Position numbers and translations under genes: made by a program | NCBI GenBank assembly: GCA_010030895.1 | Contig: RHBS01000002.1 | Location: forward strand, 1 to 49,693 | Length of the DNA: 49,693 nt | DNA from: Actinomycetota bacterium | Lineage (GTDB): Bacteria > Actinomycetota > Actinomycetes > Nanopelagicales > Nanopelagicaceae | Reading direction: 5' to 3' | Part shown: positions 24,904 through 33,329 of the stretch, in pieces | How positions within the stretch are numbered: the first letter of the stretch is position 1 | How the letters are laid out: each line of letters starts with the position of its first letter | Notes under the pieces: model-generated | The model's input: the letters and a program-made list of their open reading frames with translations, nothing else | Told to the model about the DNA's origin: nothing | Databases searched by the model: none

Positions 24904-25938
24904 ATGAATTCAATAGGTGTAGTTAATTACTCATCAAAGCCAGGCAGTGTGGAACTTCAGCAGGTTGAGTATCCAATATTTGGTGATGATGATGTGATTA
25001 TGCAGGTTGAAGCGGTCAGCGTCTGCGGTAGTGACCTTCACCAGTGGCATGGCACAAACTCTTGGGCGGTTAATTATCCAGTGGTATTGGGACATGAATT
25101 TTGTGGCGTGATTGTCGAATTGGGTAAAAATGTTGAAAAGGCAAACAACTGGAAAAAAGGAGATCGAGTTGTAACTGAAACAGCTGCGGTTATTGATGCT
25201 AACTCCCCCCTTTCTAGAGTTGGTAAATACAACTTAGATCCTGCACGTAAGGGATTTGGCTATGGTGTAAATGGTGGCATGACTCGGTATGCCAAGGTTG
25301 CCTCCCGCTTACTACATAAGATTCCAGAGAGTATTTCATTTGATTATGCAGCAATGACTGAACCATGTGCAGTGGCTTATAGCTCAACTATTGCCCCCGG
25401 CTTTATAAAACCTGGTGATCGAATTGTGGTTTTAGGTCCAGGTCCAATTGGAGTGTTAAGTGTTGCTATGGCAAAGCTAGCTGGTGCTGAGGTGGCATTA
25501 GTTGGATTGGAAAAGGATCGAAATCGTTTAAATATTGCGAAAGCTTATGGCTGTGAAGTAGTTATTGGAGATGCTACCGAGTGGGCAAAAACTGTTGATG
25601 GTCTAGGTGCAGATGGTGTGGTTGATGCTGCAGGAGTAAGTGCATCACTTAAACATGCATTAGAGGTAGTAAGGCCTGATGGCTGGATATCTAAGGTTGG
25701 GTGGGGACCTCAACCATTAGATTTTTCTTTAGATCCATTGGTTGCAAAAAATGTGACACTGCGTGGCACCTTTTCACATAATTGGCCGATGTGGGAGCGA
25801 GTCCTTAGGTTATTAGGAAGTGGCAAATTAGATTTAACACCAGTATTAGGTGGAGTTTTTCCAATCGAAAAGTGGCAAGAGGCATTTGAAAAAATGCAAT
25901 CTGGCGAAATCTTAAAATCTGTGATTAAGCCTGAATAA
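24904..25938 (+). CDS. Zinc-type medium-chain alcohol/polyol dehydrogenase
   Basis: 344-aa MDR enzyme. The catalytic zinc site is visible as Cys41 in VCGSDLHQWHG and the GHEFCGVIVELG His-Glu pair; the cofactor motif is VLGPGPIGVLSVAMAKLAGA. The lobe that normally carries four structural-zinc cysteines instead reads TETAAVIDANSPLSRVGKYN, with none. It probably oxidises a sugar acid or polyol feeding the HUMPS enzyme. Starts 13 nt after that gene. Confidence 0.83.
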   Translation: MNSIGVVNYSSKPGSVELQQVEYPIFGDDDVIMQVEAVSVCGSDLHQWHGTNSWAVNYPVVLGHEFCGVIVELGKNVEKANNWKKGDRVVTETAAVIDANSPLSRVGKYNLDPARKGFGYGVNGGMTRYAKVASRLLHKIPESISFDYAAMTEPCAVAYSSTIAPGFIKPGDRIVVLGPGPIGVLSVAMAKLAGAEVALVGLEKDRNRLNIAKAYGCEVVIGDATEWAKTVDGLGADGVVDAAGVSASLKHALEVVRPDGWISKVGWGPQPLDFSLDPLVAKNVTLRGTFSHNWPMWERVLRLLGSGKLDLTPVLGGVFPIEKWQEAFEKMQSGEILKSVIKPE

Positions 25939-25940
25939 AA

Positions 25941-26708
25941 ATGCGCCTAAAAGATAAAGTCATAATTATTACCGGTGCCACCTCCGGTATTGGAAAAGCA
26001 TTAACCATTAGAGCAGTTGCCGAGGGCGCAAGGGTAGTAATTCACGGAATCGACAAAGTTAATGGGCAAAAATTAGTAGATCATTTAGGAAAAAATGTCA
26101 CACTTTGTATTGCGGATTTAGAGGATGCCTCTACTCCTAAGAAAATAGTTGATTGCGCCCTTGAAGCATTTGGCCAAATTGATTCAGTAGTAAATAATGC
26201 TGCAACCATTAAAAGAAGTAATTTATTGCAAATTACACCTGAAGAATTTACTAAAACACTTACCATAAATCTGCAATCTGCCCTTTTTCTGATTCAGGCA
26301 GCATTTCCTCATCTTAAAAAATCTGGTGGCAGTGTATTAAATATTGGATCAATAAATGCCTACACTGGTGAGTCATCTTTATTGGCATACAGTATAAGCA
26401 AGGCAGGGTTACAGACTTTGACTAGAAATCTAGCAAATGCTCATGGTGTCGATGGGGTTAGATTCAATTTAATAAATCCGGGCTGGATCTTGACCGATCG
26501 AGAGTATGCCGATCAAATTAAGAAAGGATTACCAGAAAATTGGCCAAATAAATTAGGCCCAGAGAATATTCCATTTGGGAAGATGAGTACGCCAGAACAG
26601 TTAGCTGCTGCTTGTATTTATTGGCTCGGTGATGAATCAAAGCCTTTTACCGGCTCAATTGTTGACTTAGAACAGTTCTCAATAATTGGTAGAAATCCAG
26701 AGAAGTAA
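25941..26708 (+). CDS. SDR-family dehydrogenase
   Basis: 255-aa classical SDR: TGATSGIGKA cofactor loop, NNAA motif, catalytic Ser in NIGSINAY, and Y-S-I-S-K. Two nt after the zinc dehydrogenase, and its TAA overlaps the next ATG (TAATG). Part of the RraA operon; likely acts on the same carbon backbone as its neighbours. Substrate unknown. Confidence 0.83.
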   Translation: MRLKDKVIIITGATSGIGKALTIRAVAEGARVVIHGIDKVNGQKLVDHLGKNVTLCIADLEDASTPKKIVDCALEAFGQIDSVVNNAATIKRSNLLQITPEEFTKTLTINLQSALFLIQAAFPHLKKSGGSVLNIGSINAYTGESSLLAYSISKAGLQTLTRNLANAHGVDGVRFNLINPGWILTDREYADQIKKGLPENWPNKLGPENIPFGKMSTPEQLAAACIYWLGDESKPFTGSIVDLEQFSIIGRNPEK

Positions 26709-27604
26709 TGCCTAAGTTAGCTGCATTTCCGAAAGGTTTTATTAAGCCTCTGGTCTCTGGTCAAATGAGTATTTATGAGTGGATTAAATTAGCTGATGAG
26801 TTACGCGTAGATGGTCTGGAGTTTTATAACAACTTTGCCGATGTTAAAGATCATTCAAATTGGCCAAAGATTAGAGCAGCAGTTGAGGATTTAGGAATGG
26901 TAATTCCGATGATGTGTGCCTCCCCTGACTTCACAATTCCTGATGCTTCCTTGCGAAAAAAAGAGGTTGAAAAAGAGATACTCGCAATTGAAATGAGTGC
27001 TGCTCTTGGTGCTAAATACTGTCGAGTACTTTCTGGCCAACGCCGCAAAGATATTACACGCGAAGAGGGAATGAATTATGTGGTCGAATCAATTAATGCT
27101 TGTCTACCAGCTGCTGAAAGTTTAGGTGTTACTTTAATTATTGAAAACCACTACAAAGACGATTTTTGGACAGAACCAGAGTTTGCCCAAATGATGGAAG
27201 TTTTTGTTGACCTGGTTAGCAGAATTGAATCTAAATCTTTTGGAGTAAATTTTGATCCTTCAAATGCAATTGCTGCCGGAGAAGAGCCTTTGGAATTATT
27301 GGAAAAAGTTAAGTTTCGAGTTTTGACTATGCACGCATCAGATAGGTATCTAGCCAATGGCACAATTGAAGATTTAAGAAGAACTGAAGGTGGAACAGCG
27401 GGATATGTATCTTTTTTCAAACATGGAGTAATTGGCAAAGGATTAAATGATTATGATGCAATTTTCAAGATTTTAAAGGAGGTGGGATTTGATAGCTGGA
27501 TTTCAATTGAAGATGGAGTTGATGGGATGGATCAAATGCATGAAAGTGCAGATTTCTTACGAGAAAAAATTAAAAAGTATTGGCCTACTTACCAGCCACG
27601 ATAA
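26708..27604 (+). CDS. Sugar-phosphate isomerase/epimerase family TIM barrel
   Basis: 298-aa xylose-isomerase-like TIM barrel (AP-endonuclease-2 superfamily). Metal ligands suggested by IIENHYKDDFW (Glu), FGVNFDPSNAI (Asp), LTMHASDR (His) and WISIEDG (Glu). Such proteins epimerise or isomerise keto sugars or act as dehydratases. Last gene of the RraA operon; its end overlaps the convergent D-2-hydroxyacid dehydrogenase by 20 nt. Specific reaction unknown. Confidence 0.8.
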   Translation: MPKLAAFPKGFIKPLVSGQMSIYEWIKLADELRVDGLEFYNNFADVKDHSNWPKIRAAVEDLGMVIPMMCASPDFTIPDASLRKKEVEKEILAIEMSAALGAKYCRVLSGQRRKDITREEGMNYVVESINACLPAAESLGVTLIIENHYKDDFWTEPEFAQMMEVFVDLVSRIESKSFGVNFDPSNAIAAGEEPLELLEKVKFRVLTMHASDRYLANGTIEDLRRTEGGTAGYVSFFKHGVIGKGLNDYDAIFKILKEVGFDSWISIEDGVDGMDQMHESADFLREKIKKYWPTYQPR

Positions 27605-28490
27605 TGTTATTTAATGATTTGCCTTCTGATAGAAGTTGAAGTTGGGATTCAATTAATTTTTTAGCCCGTTTTTCAAATGCTGATGTATTGCCGCCAACAT
27701 GTGGTGAAATTAAAACTCCCTTGGCCTGCCAAAGTGGATGATCACTTGGTAGTGGCTCTGGATCTGTTACATCTAAAGCTGCGGTGATTCGGCCAGAGTT
27801 AAGTTCTTTTACCAGTGCATCAGTTTCGACAATGGGCCCTCTAGCTACATTGACCAACAATGAACCATTCTTCATTAGACCAAGGCGTTTTGCATTAAAT
27901 AAATGTTTACTCTCAGCGGTAAGGGGCAAAATCAAAATAACAATATCTAATGTAGGTAGATGCTGATCTAAATCTGTTATCGAAATCGTATTATCCCGAC
28001 CACTTTGAGTAAAAGGCACAATTTCAACTGCAAAGCCAGCCAACATTTTGGCAATTGTTTTTCCAATTGATCCAAAACCAACAATTCCGATTTTCTTATC
28101 ATTAATTGATTGATTTTTTACATGAACCCATGCTGATTTATCTTGATTTCTAATAAAATCTGGAAATCCTCTAAGGGATGCGATAGTTAGTCCTACCGCC
28201 AACTCAGCAGTTGAATCATCATGAATACTCTTTCCATTGCACAAAGTCATTCCCTCACGCACATACTCAATTGCATCGTCATAACCAGCATTTGGCATCT
28301 GTAAGATTTTTAAATTTGGCATCTTTTTTGTTAACTCTAAAGCAGGTCTACCACCCATATAGGTTGGCACATAAAAAGTAATTTCAGATAGATCTGAACT
28401 TTCTATTGGTGTATTAACTGGAGATAGTTTTTTAAACTTAGCCGGGACATTCAAATCCTCCCACTGCGTCCAAATTACATGATCTGACAT
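27585..28490 (-). CDS. D-isomer specific 2-hydroxyacid dehydrogenase
   Basis: 301-aa NAD-dependent dehydrogenase. Rossmann motif VGFGSIGKTIA, catalytic Arg in VNVARGPIV, Glu in DVTDPEPLP and His in SPHVGGNT. Likely reduces a short 2-oxo acid such as glyoxylate or hydroxypyruvate. Its ATG overlaps the TAA of the FAH-family gene upstream, so it is the last gene of a three-gene operon with the aldo/keto reductase. Confidence 0.87.
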   Translation of the reverse strand: MSDHVIWTQWEDLNVPAKFKKLSPVNTPIESSDLSEITFYVPTYMGGRPALELTKKMPNLKILQMPNAGYDDAIEYVREGMTLCNGKSIHDDSTAELAVGLTIASLRGFPDFIRNQDKSAWVHVKNQSINDKKIGIVGFGSIGKTIAKMLAGFAVEIVPFTQSGRDNTISITDLDQHLPTLDIVILILPLTAESKHLFNAKRLGLMKNGSLLVNVARGPIVETDALVKELNSGRITAALDVTDPEPLPSDHPLWQAKGVLISPHVGGNTSAFEKRAKKLIESQLQLLSEGKSLNNIIVAGK

Positions 28491-29356
28491 TACTTAATCC
28501 GTTCATTTATATCTAAAGGTGTAAGTACAACTTTGTTCATTAGCGTACCAAGTTGATCAACTGTAATCGTAACTATATCGCCACTATTAAGTGAAATATC
28601 AAGCGGTGGAACAATTCCAGTTCCAGTCGATAGTAAAACACCAACTGGAAAGTGCTGGCATCTAAATAGGTACTCAATTAGATCATCAAATGATCGATTT
28701 AAAGATTTTAATGAGGTTTGTGCCTGCCAAACAATTGATCCAGCGCGTTCAATTTTTGCATAAATTGCTAATTCATTATGATCAACAATCTCCCAAATCG
28801 GCCTAATCATCGGGCCAACAGCATTTGAACCATAATAAATCTTTGCCTGTGAAAGGTAGAGAGGATTTTCACCTTCAATATTTCGTGAAGTCATATCATT
28901 ACAAATACTCATACCAATTAACTCACCAAATTTATTTATAGCGATCGCTACCTCTGGCTCTGGCACTGAGGTTAAGGCATCTTCACGAATTCCAACCTCA
29001 GCATTATTACCAACAGTTCTACGGGCCGTTGCCTTAAAAAATAACTCAGGGCGATCAGCTTCGTAAACTAATTGGTAAACATCAGGAATACCACTCTCCT
29101 CTTTTCTGGCATCTCTAGATCTTTGATAGGTAACTCCGGCTCCCCATATCTCAGTATCTGCTGCAACTGGTGCCACTAACTTTCCTGTAATCGATTTACC
29201 GTTAACTGTTTCATAAATTTTTCGAAACTCAGATAGATGTAGTTTTAGTGCATCAGAAAGTGTTTTTAATCCTGGAATTTCAAAGTACTCACCGGAAATC
29301 TCTTTAACTAATTGATAATTTTCACTCTTGGTTTGAATTACTGCCAGATGGCTCAT
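28490..29356 (-). CDS. Fumarylacetoacetate-hydrolase-family enzyme, sugar-acid pathway type
   Basis: 288-aa FAH-fold protein. Metal ligands fit VPEPEVAIAI (E-x-E) and a downstream Asp in SICNDMTSRNIEGENPLYL; the second motif resembles 2-keto-3-deoxy-pentonate dehydratase and diketo-acid hydrolase members. It likely either dehydrates a 2-keto-3-deoxy acid (Weimberg-like) or hydrolyses a 2,4-diketo-3-deoxy acid to pyruvate and lactate (fucose/rhamnose route). Flanked by an aldose-type AKR and a hydroxyacid dehydrogenase with no spacing. Confidence 0.82.
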   Translation of the reverse strand: MSHLAVIQTKSENYQLVKEISGEYFEIPGLKTLSDALKLHLSEFRKIYETVNGKSITGKLVAPVAADTEIWGAGVTYQRSRDARKEESGIPDVYQLVYEADRPELFFKATARRTVGNNAEVGIREDALTSVPEPEVAIAINKFGELIGMSICNDMTSRNIEGENPLYLSQAKIYYGSNAVGPMIRPIWEIVDHNELAIYAKIERAGSIVWQAQTSLKSLNRSFDDLIEYLFRCQHFPVGVLLSTGTGIVPPLDISLNSGDIVTITVDQLGTLMNKVVLTPLDINERIK

Positions 29357-30352
29357 TTAATTATCTATCCGATTAATTAAGCCAGACTCCTCTAATGCAT
29401 TCCAGGCTGCCTCAGGAATATTTCGATCAAAATCTTCAATATTTGCACTTAACTCTGCCACACTTCTTGATCCGGTAACTACGCAGGTTACTGCTGGATG
29501 GCGAAGTGGAAATTGAATTGCAGCAGCGGTAAGTGGAATGTGAAAATCTGCGAGTAATTTCTGAATTTGTTTAACTTTTTTCAAAATCTCATCAGTAACT
29601 GGAACATAATTATATGTTGATTGTGGTGTTGGATTTGCAAGCACTCCAGAGTTATAAACTCCACCAACCATCACCCCAGTTTGTTTTCTTAAACACTCTT
29701 TAAATAACTCTTCCTGAGCTGATTGATCTAGAAGCGAGTATCTACCTGCAATCAAGATAATATCTAAATCCATCTCCTTTACTGCTTTTGTGGCATATGA
29801 ACAGATGTTCATTCCAACGCCAACTCCCTTAATCACACCTTGCGATCTAAGTTCATCTAATACTGGATATGAGTTTTTAATCGCCTCATCTATTCGCTCA
29901 TCAGCATCATGAATTAGGGCAATATCAATGGATGAAATTTTTAAACGGCTCAGACTCTCTTCAATTGATCGAAGGATTCCATCTCTAGTGAAATCAAAAA
30001 CTGGAAAGATTGTGGGATCTACTCCTATGAAGGGAGCTAACCCTTCAACTTTGCCAGCGATCTCCTCTGGTGCAAATTTTTCTAAGACTCGGCCCACCTT
30101 GGTTGAGATGACAAAAGGTTTATTGGTTTTTCCGAGTGCAGAGCCAATCATTTTTTCTGCATTGCCATGACCATAAAGTGGTGCGGTATCTATAAAATTT
30201 ATTCCAGAATCTAAAGCAGCAAGAATAGTTTTCTGGCCCTCTTCATCAGATACCGCTGTGAATAAACCACCAAGTGGTGCTGAGCCCAAGGCAAGCTTTG
30301 ATACATACCTATCGATACGTGGGATTTTTACAAGTTCGCTATGTCTGGCCAT
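29357..30352 (-). CDS. Aldo/keto reductase, aldose 1-dehydrogenase type
   Basis: 331-aa AKR. Catalytic Asp and Tyr in FIDTAPLYGHGNAE, Lys in ISTKVGR, His in ALIHDAD. The start KIPRIDRYVSKLALGSAPLGGL resembles L-fucose/D-threo-aldose 1-dehydrogenases, which oxidise sugars to lactones. It heads the minus operon with the FAH-family gene. A -10 TACTAT lies 7 nt before the ATG with no ribosome-binding site, so the mRNA is probably leaderless. Confidence 0.85.
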   Translation of the reverse strand: MARHSELVKIPRIDRYVSKLALGSAPLGGLFTAVSDEEGQKTILAALDSGINFIDTAPLYGHGNAEKMIGSALGKTNKPFVISTKVGRVLEKFAPEEIAGKVEGLAPFIGVDPTIFPVFDFTRDGILRSIEESLSRLKISSIDIALIHDADERIDEAIKNSYPVLDELRSQGVIKGVGVGMNICSYATKAVKEMDLDIILIAGRYSLLDQSAQEELFKECLRKQTGVMVGGVYNSGVLANPTPQSTYNYVPVTDEILKKVKQIQKLLADFHIPLTAAAIQFPLRHPAVTCVVTGSRSVAELSANIEDFDRNIPEAAWNALEESGLINRIDN

Positions 30353-30359
30353 ATTCGCA

Positions 30360-30388
30360 ATAGTATAGGAAGGTGTTGAGATAGTTAA
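30360..30388 (-). promoter_or_regulatory. Promoter of the aldo/keto reductase operon (leaderless)
   Basis: Minus strand: TTAACT (30383-30388), 17-nt spacer, TACTAT (30360-30365), then 7 nt to the ATG at 30352. The geometry gives a transcription start at or next to the start codon. Confidence 0.6.
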
Positions 30389-30425
30389 TGGCGCTCAACT
30401 ATTGAGATAAGTAGAGAGAGTTGTA

Positions 30426-31175
30426 ATGGCCCAAGAGTTTGAAGGTTTAGTAGCGATAGTAACTGGTGCTGGTTCTGGTATTGGCCTTGAGGTCACCAAG
30501 GAGTTAAGCGCTAAAGGTGCAAAGGTTTTTGGTTTTGATATTAATCAGGGCCAAATGCAGCCTTTCGCAACTTTTATTGAGTGCGATATTGGTGATTCTA
30601 AATCAGTGACAAACGCCTTTAATGAATTTAGTAGATCCTCTAAATCATTAGATATTTTAATAAATAATGCCGGAATTGGATCACTTACTACTGTAGAAAA
30701 TGAAAGTGATGAAGTTTGGCAAAAGGTATTAAATGTGAATGTTATTGGAACTGCTCGGGTTTCAAGACTAGCTATACCTTTACTTAGGCAGAGTAAAAAT
30801 GCGGCAATTGTAAACACAGCATCTGTTGCTGCCATCGATGGTATTCCAAATCGGGCTGCATACAGTGCCTCAAAGGGTGCTGTTCTTACATTAACACTTG
30901 CGATGGCAACTGATCACTTAGGTGATGGCATAAGAGTAAATGCTGTAAATCCTGGAACTACAGATACTCCGTGGGTTAAAAGATTATTAGATCAAGCAAG
31001 TGATGCTAAAGTTGCCAAAACTGCTTTGGAGGCAAGACAGCCAATGGGAAGATTAGTTTCGCCGACTGAAATTGCAAGTGCTATCGTTTTTCTAGCTAGT
31101 CCTAAACAAGCTGCGGTGACTGGAACTTCCATAAACGTAGATGGTGGATTGCATTCACTAAGGATTCCTAAATAA
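30426..31175 (+). CDS. SDR-family dehydrogenase
   Basis: 249-aa classical SDR: VTGAGSGIGLEV cofactor loop, NNAG, catalytic Ser in NTASVAAIDG, and Y-S-A-S-K; ends NVDGGLHS as in many sugar or deoxy-sugar-acid dehydrogenases. ATG with gagagag 5 nt upstream. Divergent from the aldo/keto reductase and near the FAH-family gene, so it may be the 2-keto-3-deoxy acid dehydrogenase of the same route. Its stop overlaps the next ATG (TAATG). Confidence 0.83.
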   Translation: MAQEFEGLVAIVTGAGSGIGLEVTKELSAKGAKVFGFDINQGQMQPFATFIECDIGDSKSVTNAFNEFSRSSKSLDILINNAGIGSLTTVENESDEVWQKVLNVNVIGTARVSRLAIPLLRQSKNAAIVNTASVAAIDGIPNRAAYSASKGAVLTLTLAMATDHLGDGIRVNAVNPGTTDTPWVKRLLDQASDAKVAKTALEARQPMGRLVSPTEIASAIVFLASPKQAAVTGTSINVDGGLHSLRIPK

Positions 31176-31420
31176 TGAATCAATTAAATAATTATCGATT
31201 TGGCTCCTATGCCTTGCTGGCAATGGGATTAATAAACTTAAGGTATCAAAGTGGCTCTGACGGAAATCTTTCAAGTAGCTCACTATTAATTGTCACCGGT
31301 TTACTGGTTTTTCTTTTAACCTTTATCCCTCGCATCTCATCTACATTATTAAATAAATCAGTCAAAAGAGTTTCACTTATACTGTTTATTGCATTAGTTG
31401 TTTATGGCATATTAATTTAA
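31175..31420 (+). CDS. Small membrane protein, unknown function
   Basis: 81 aa, not recognised. Two clear hydrophobic stretches (SSLLIVTGLLVFLLTFIP and VSLILFIALVVYGILI) and a weaker one near the N-terminus (YALLAMGLINL), so 2-3 membrane segments with a short basic loop between the last two. Translationally coupled to the SDR (TAATG) and 5 nt before the next gene. Confidence 0.6.
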   Translation: MNQLNNYRFGSYALLAMGLINLRYQSGSDGNLSSSSLLIVTGLLVFLLTFIPRISSTLLNKSVKRVSLILFIALVVYGILI

Positions 31421-31425
31421 CAATT

Positions 31426-31686
31426 ATGGAGCTTTCCCAAATAAAGCTGCGTTGGAATGAAGTGTTAGATCTTTTACTGGAAAAAGATCGAATTGCCTGG
31501 CTAGCATTTTTTGATGCCAGATTAGTATCCTTTGAAGAGAACCAATTAACCTTAGATTTTGCTGATAGCCAAAAGTTTGCAAACCCTCATGATTTTAAGA
31601 AATCTCGTAATCCATCCCACACTCAACTACTAATTGAAGCAATTAAAACAGTTTTTGGTATTTCACCCACAATAATAGAGCGGTGA
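31426..31686 (+). CDS. Stand-alone domain resembling DNA polymerase III gamma/tau domain III
   Basis: 86 aa. The pattern IKLRWNEVLDLLLEKDRIAW, an internal LVSFEENQLTLDF strand pair, and the ending LLIEAIKTVFGISPTII closely follow the oligomerisation domain after the AAA+ region of bacterial DnaX (W-x-x-V-L, R-x-A-W, L-x-L-x-F, V-F-G). No AAA+ part is present, and there is no start of a longer reading frame. GH25 lysozyme overlaps its end (GTGA). It may modulate clamp-loader assembly or be a repurposed fold. Homology is my reading of the pattern. Confidence 0.5.
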   Translation: MELSQIKLRWNEVLDLLLEKDRIAWLAFFDARLVSFEENQLTLDFADSQKFANPHDFKKSRNPSHTQLLIEAIKTVFGISPTIIER

Positions 31687-33305
31687 AAAGAGTAGCTGTT
31701 TATTTATCAGTAGTTGTCGCTGCCACTTGCCTTACACCAACTCAAAATGCATTTGCTAGTAAGAGCTCAGTCTCACTCCAAGTTCAAAGCACACCAAATG
31801 CCGGTGAATCAATAGTTACTTTTTATGGACAGGTAAAGCCTGCTGCTAAGGCCAGAATAGAGATTAGTTCATTTGATGGAATTGCTTGGAAAGTTACGCC
31901 ATTTAAAACTACTTCAAGTAAAAGTGGGGCTTGGCAAATAACTGCGGTGGCAACTGCAATTAAGGCAGAGGGACAGTATCGAGCTACTGCCTATATTAAA
32001 AATAAAAAAAGTATCTCTAAGCCAGCTAATTTTAAAGTTGATAATTCAAAAACTTTTCCCGACCACAATGCACTTTTTATTACTCCTGAGACAAGTAAGT
32101 TAACTGGTGGTCGGATAAAGGGATCAGATATAAGTAGATGGCAGCACCCAAATGATCAACCAATTGATTTTAAGCAGATGTTTGATGCGGGGATACGGTT
32201 TGTAATTATTAAGGGATCTGATGCGCAAGAAAAAGCAGATATTGAAACTATGAAATGGTTAGTTGGAGATCGAAATGCAGCTCAAGCTGCAGGTCTTTAT
32301 ACCGGTATGTATCACTTTGCATATCTGCCAAATAGCACAGATGAAGAGTATGTAATTAGAGATGCTAAAGCTCAAGCACAAAAAGTAATTTGGCGGTTAG
32401 CAACTTTAGGTGGCTATAATGAAAGAGATTTACCTGTCGCATTAGATCTTGAAAATAACTGTGTTAAAAAAAGTAGCTCGGGAGTTTGTACTAAATTTTT
32501 GCCTAGAAGTTTAGTAACTCTGTGGGCGGAGACTTGGCTTGAAACTGTTGAAGCAAAAACTGGTCGAAAGCCAATTTTATACTCTTATGCTCAGTTTCTA
32601 GAGAGTGCCATGACAAGAAGTGAAAAGCTCAGGCAATATCCACTATGGCTTGCACATTATGGAATTAATCCAGCTGATCCACTTACCCAACCAGGTCAGC
32701 GACCTGCAATTGGTTGCTTTGTTCACTCTTGGAGCACGGCAAATTGTTCATCGCAGTGGCAGATATGGCAGTACTCATCATGTGGCATTGGTAAAAGGTA
32801 TGGCGTACCAAGTAATAGATTAGATTTAAATGTTTTCAGGGGAACTTCAGATACATTTCTATCACTTATTAAAGGCAAGTGGCAGCCAGAGCCTGCCGAT
32901 ATGATGCCCATTAATGAACCGACTGCAATTAATTTAATATCGGTAAATTCAACCGATACAAATAAACCAGTTGAAGTAAATGTTGAGGTCTTTAGAAATA
33001 TTGGAACTCCGGTTGTTACTGGAACAGTTGTTTTTAGACCACTTGATGAAAAGGTAAAGGTTAAGAAACAAAGTGCAGTCAGAGCTGCAAGTGGTAGATG
33101 GGAATTAAAAATTGAGGGATTACCTGCCGGTTTAACAGCTGGGACCTTAAATTATGTAGATATCTCAAAAACACATGCAGATAATCAACTTCCACTTTCC
33201 ATAAACTTGATGCAGGGCCCAGAACTACCAACACCTACTCCAACACCTAAGCCAACTCCTACTAAACGGCCTGGGGATAGTTGCGCTAAACAAATAAAAC
33301 ATTAA
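31683..33305 (+). CDS. Secreted GH25 muramidase (lysozyme)
   Basis: 540 aa. N-terminal signal peptide with cleavage likely after NAFA-S (about residue 25). An Ig-like beta domain follows (about 28-125), then the GH25 barrel (about 145-390): KGSDISRWQHPND with catalytic Asp, FVIIKGSDA, YHFAYLP, and ALDLENN with the second acidic pair, and WQYSS near its end. A second beta domain is at about 410-505 and a Thr/Pro tail TPTPTPKPTPT before the C-terminus. Probably remodels its own peptidoglycan. The GTG start overlaps the gene before. Confidence 0.88.
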   Translation: MKRVAVYLSVVVAATCLTPTQNAFASKSSVSLQVQSTPNAGESIVTFYGQVKPAAKARIEISSFDGIAWKVTPFKTTSSKSGAWQITAVATAIKAEGQYRATAYIKNKKSISKPANFKVDNSKTFPDHNALFITPETSKLTGGRIKGSDISRWQHPNDQPIDFKQMFDAGIRFVIIKGSDAQEKADIETMKWLVGDRNAAQAAGLYTGMYHFAYLPNSTDEEYVIRDAKAQAQKVIWRLATLGGYNERDLPVALDLENNCVKKSSSGVCTKFLPRSLVTLWAETWLETVEAKTGRKPILYSYAQFLESAMTRSEKLRQYPLWLAHYGINPADPLTQPGQRPAIGCFVHSWSTANCSSQWQIWQYSSCGIGKRYGVPSNRLDLNVFRGTSDTFLSLIKGKWQPEPADMMPINEPTAINLISVNSTDTNKPVEVNVEVFRNIGTPVVTGTVVFRPLDEKVKVKKQSAVRAASGRWELKIEGLPAGLTAGTLNYVDISKTHADNQLPLSINLMQGPELPTPTPTPKPTPTKRPGDSCAKQIKH

Positions 33306-33316
33306 TCCCCGTCCAC

Positions 33317-33322
33317 TACAGT
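33317..33322 (+). promoter_or_regulatory. -10 box for galT (leaderless)
   Basis: TACAGT lies 7 nt before the ATG of galT in the 24-nt gap after the muramidase gene. No ribosome-binding site is visible. The -35 region is poor. Confidence 0.4.
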
Positions 33323-33329
33323 TAGCCAC

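Noticed and set aside
33230-33275. Short repeat encoding Thr-Pro units
   Set aside because: An ordinary low-complexity tail of the secreted muramidase, not a mobile or CRISPR repeat.
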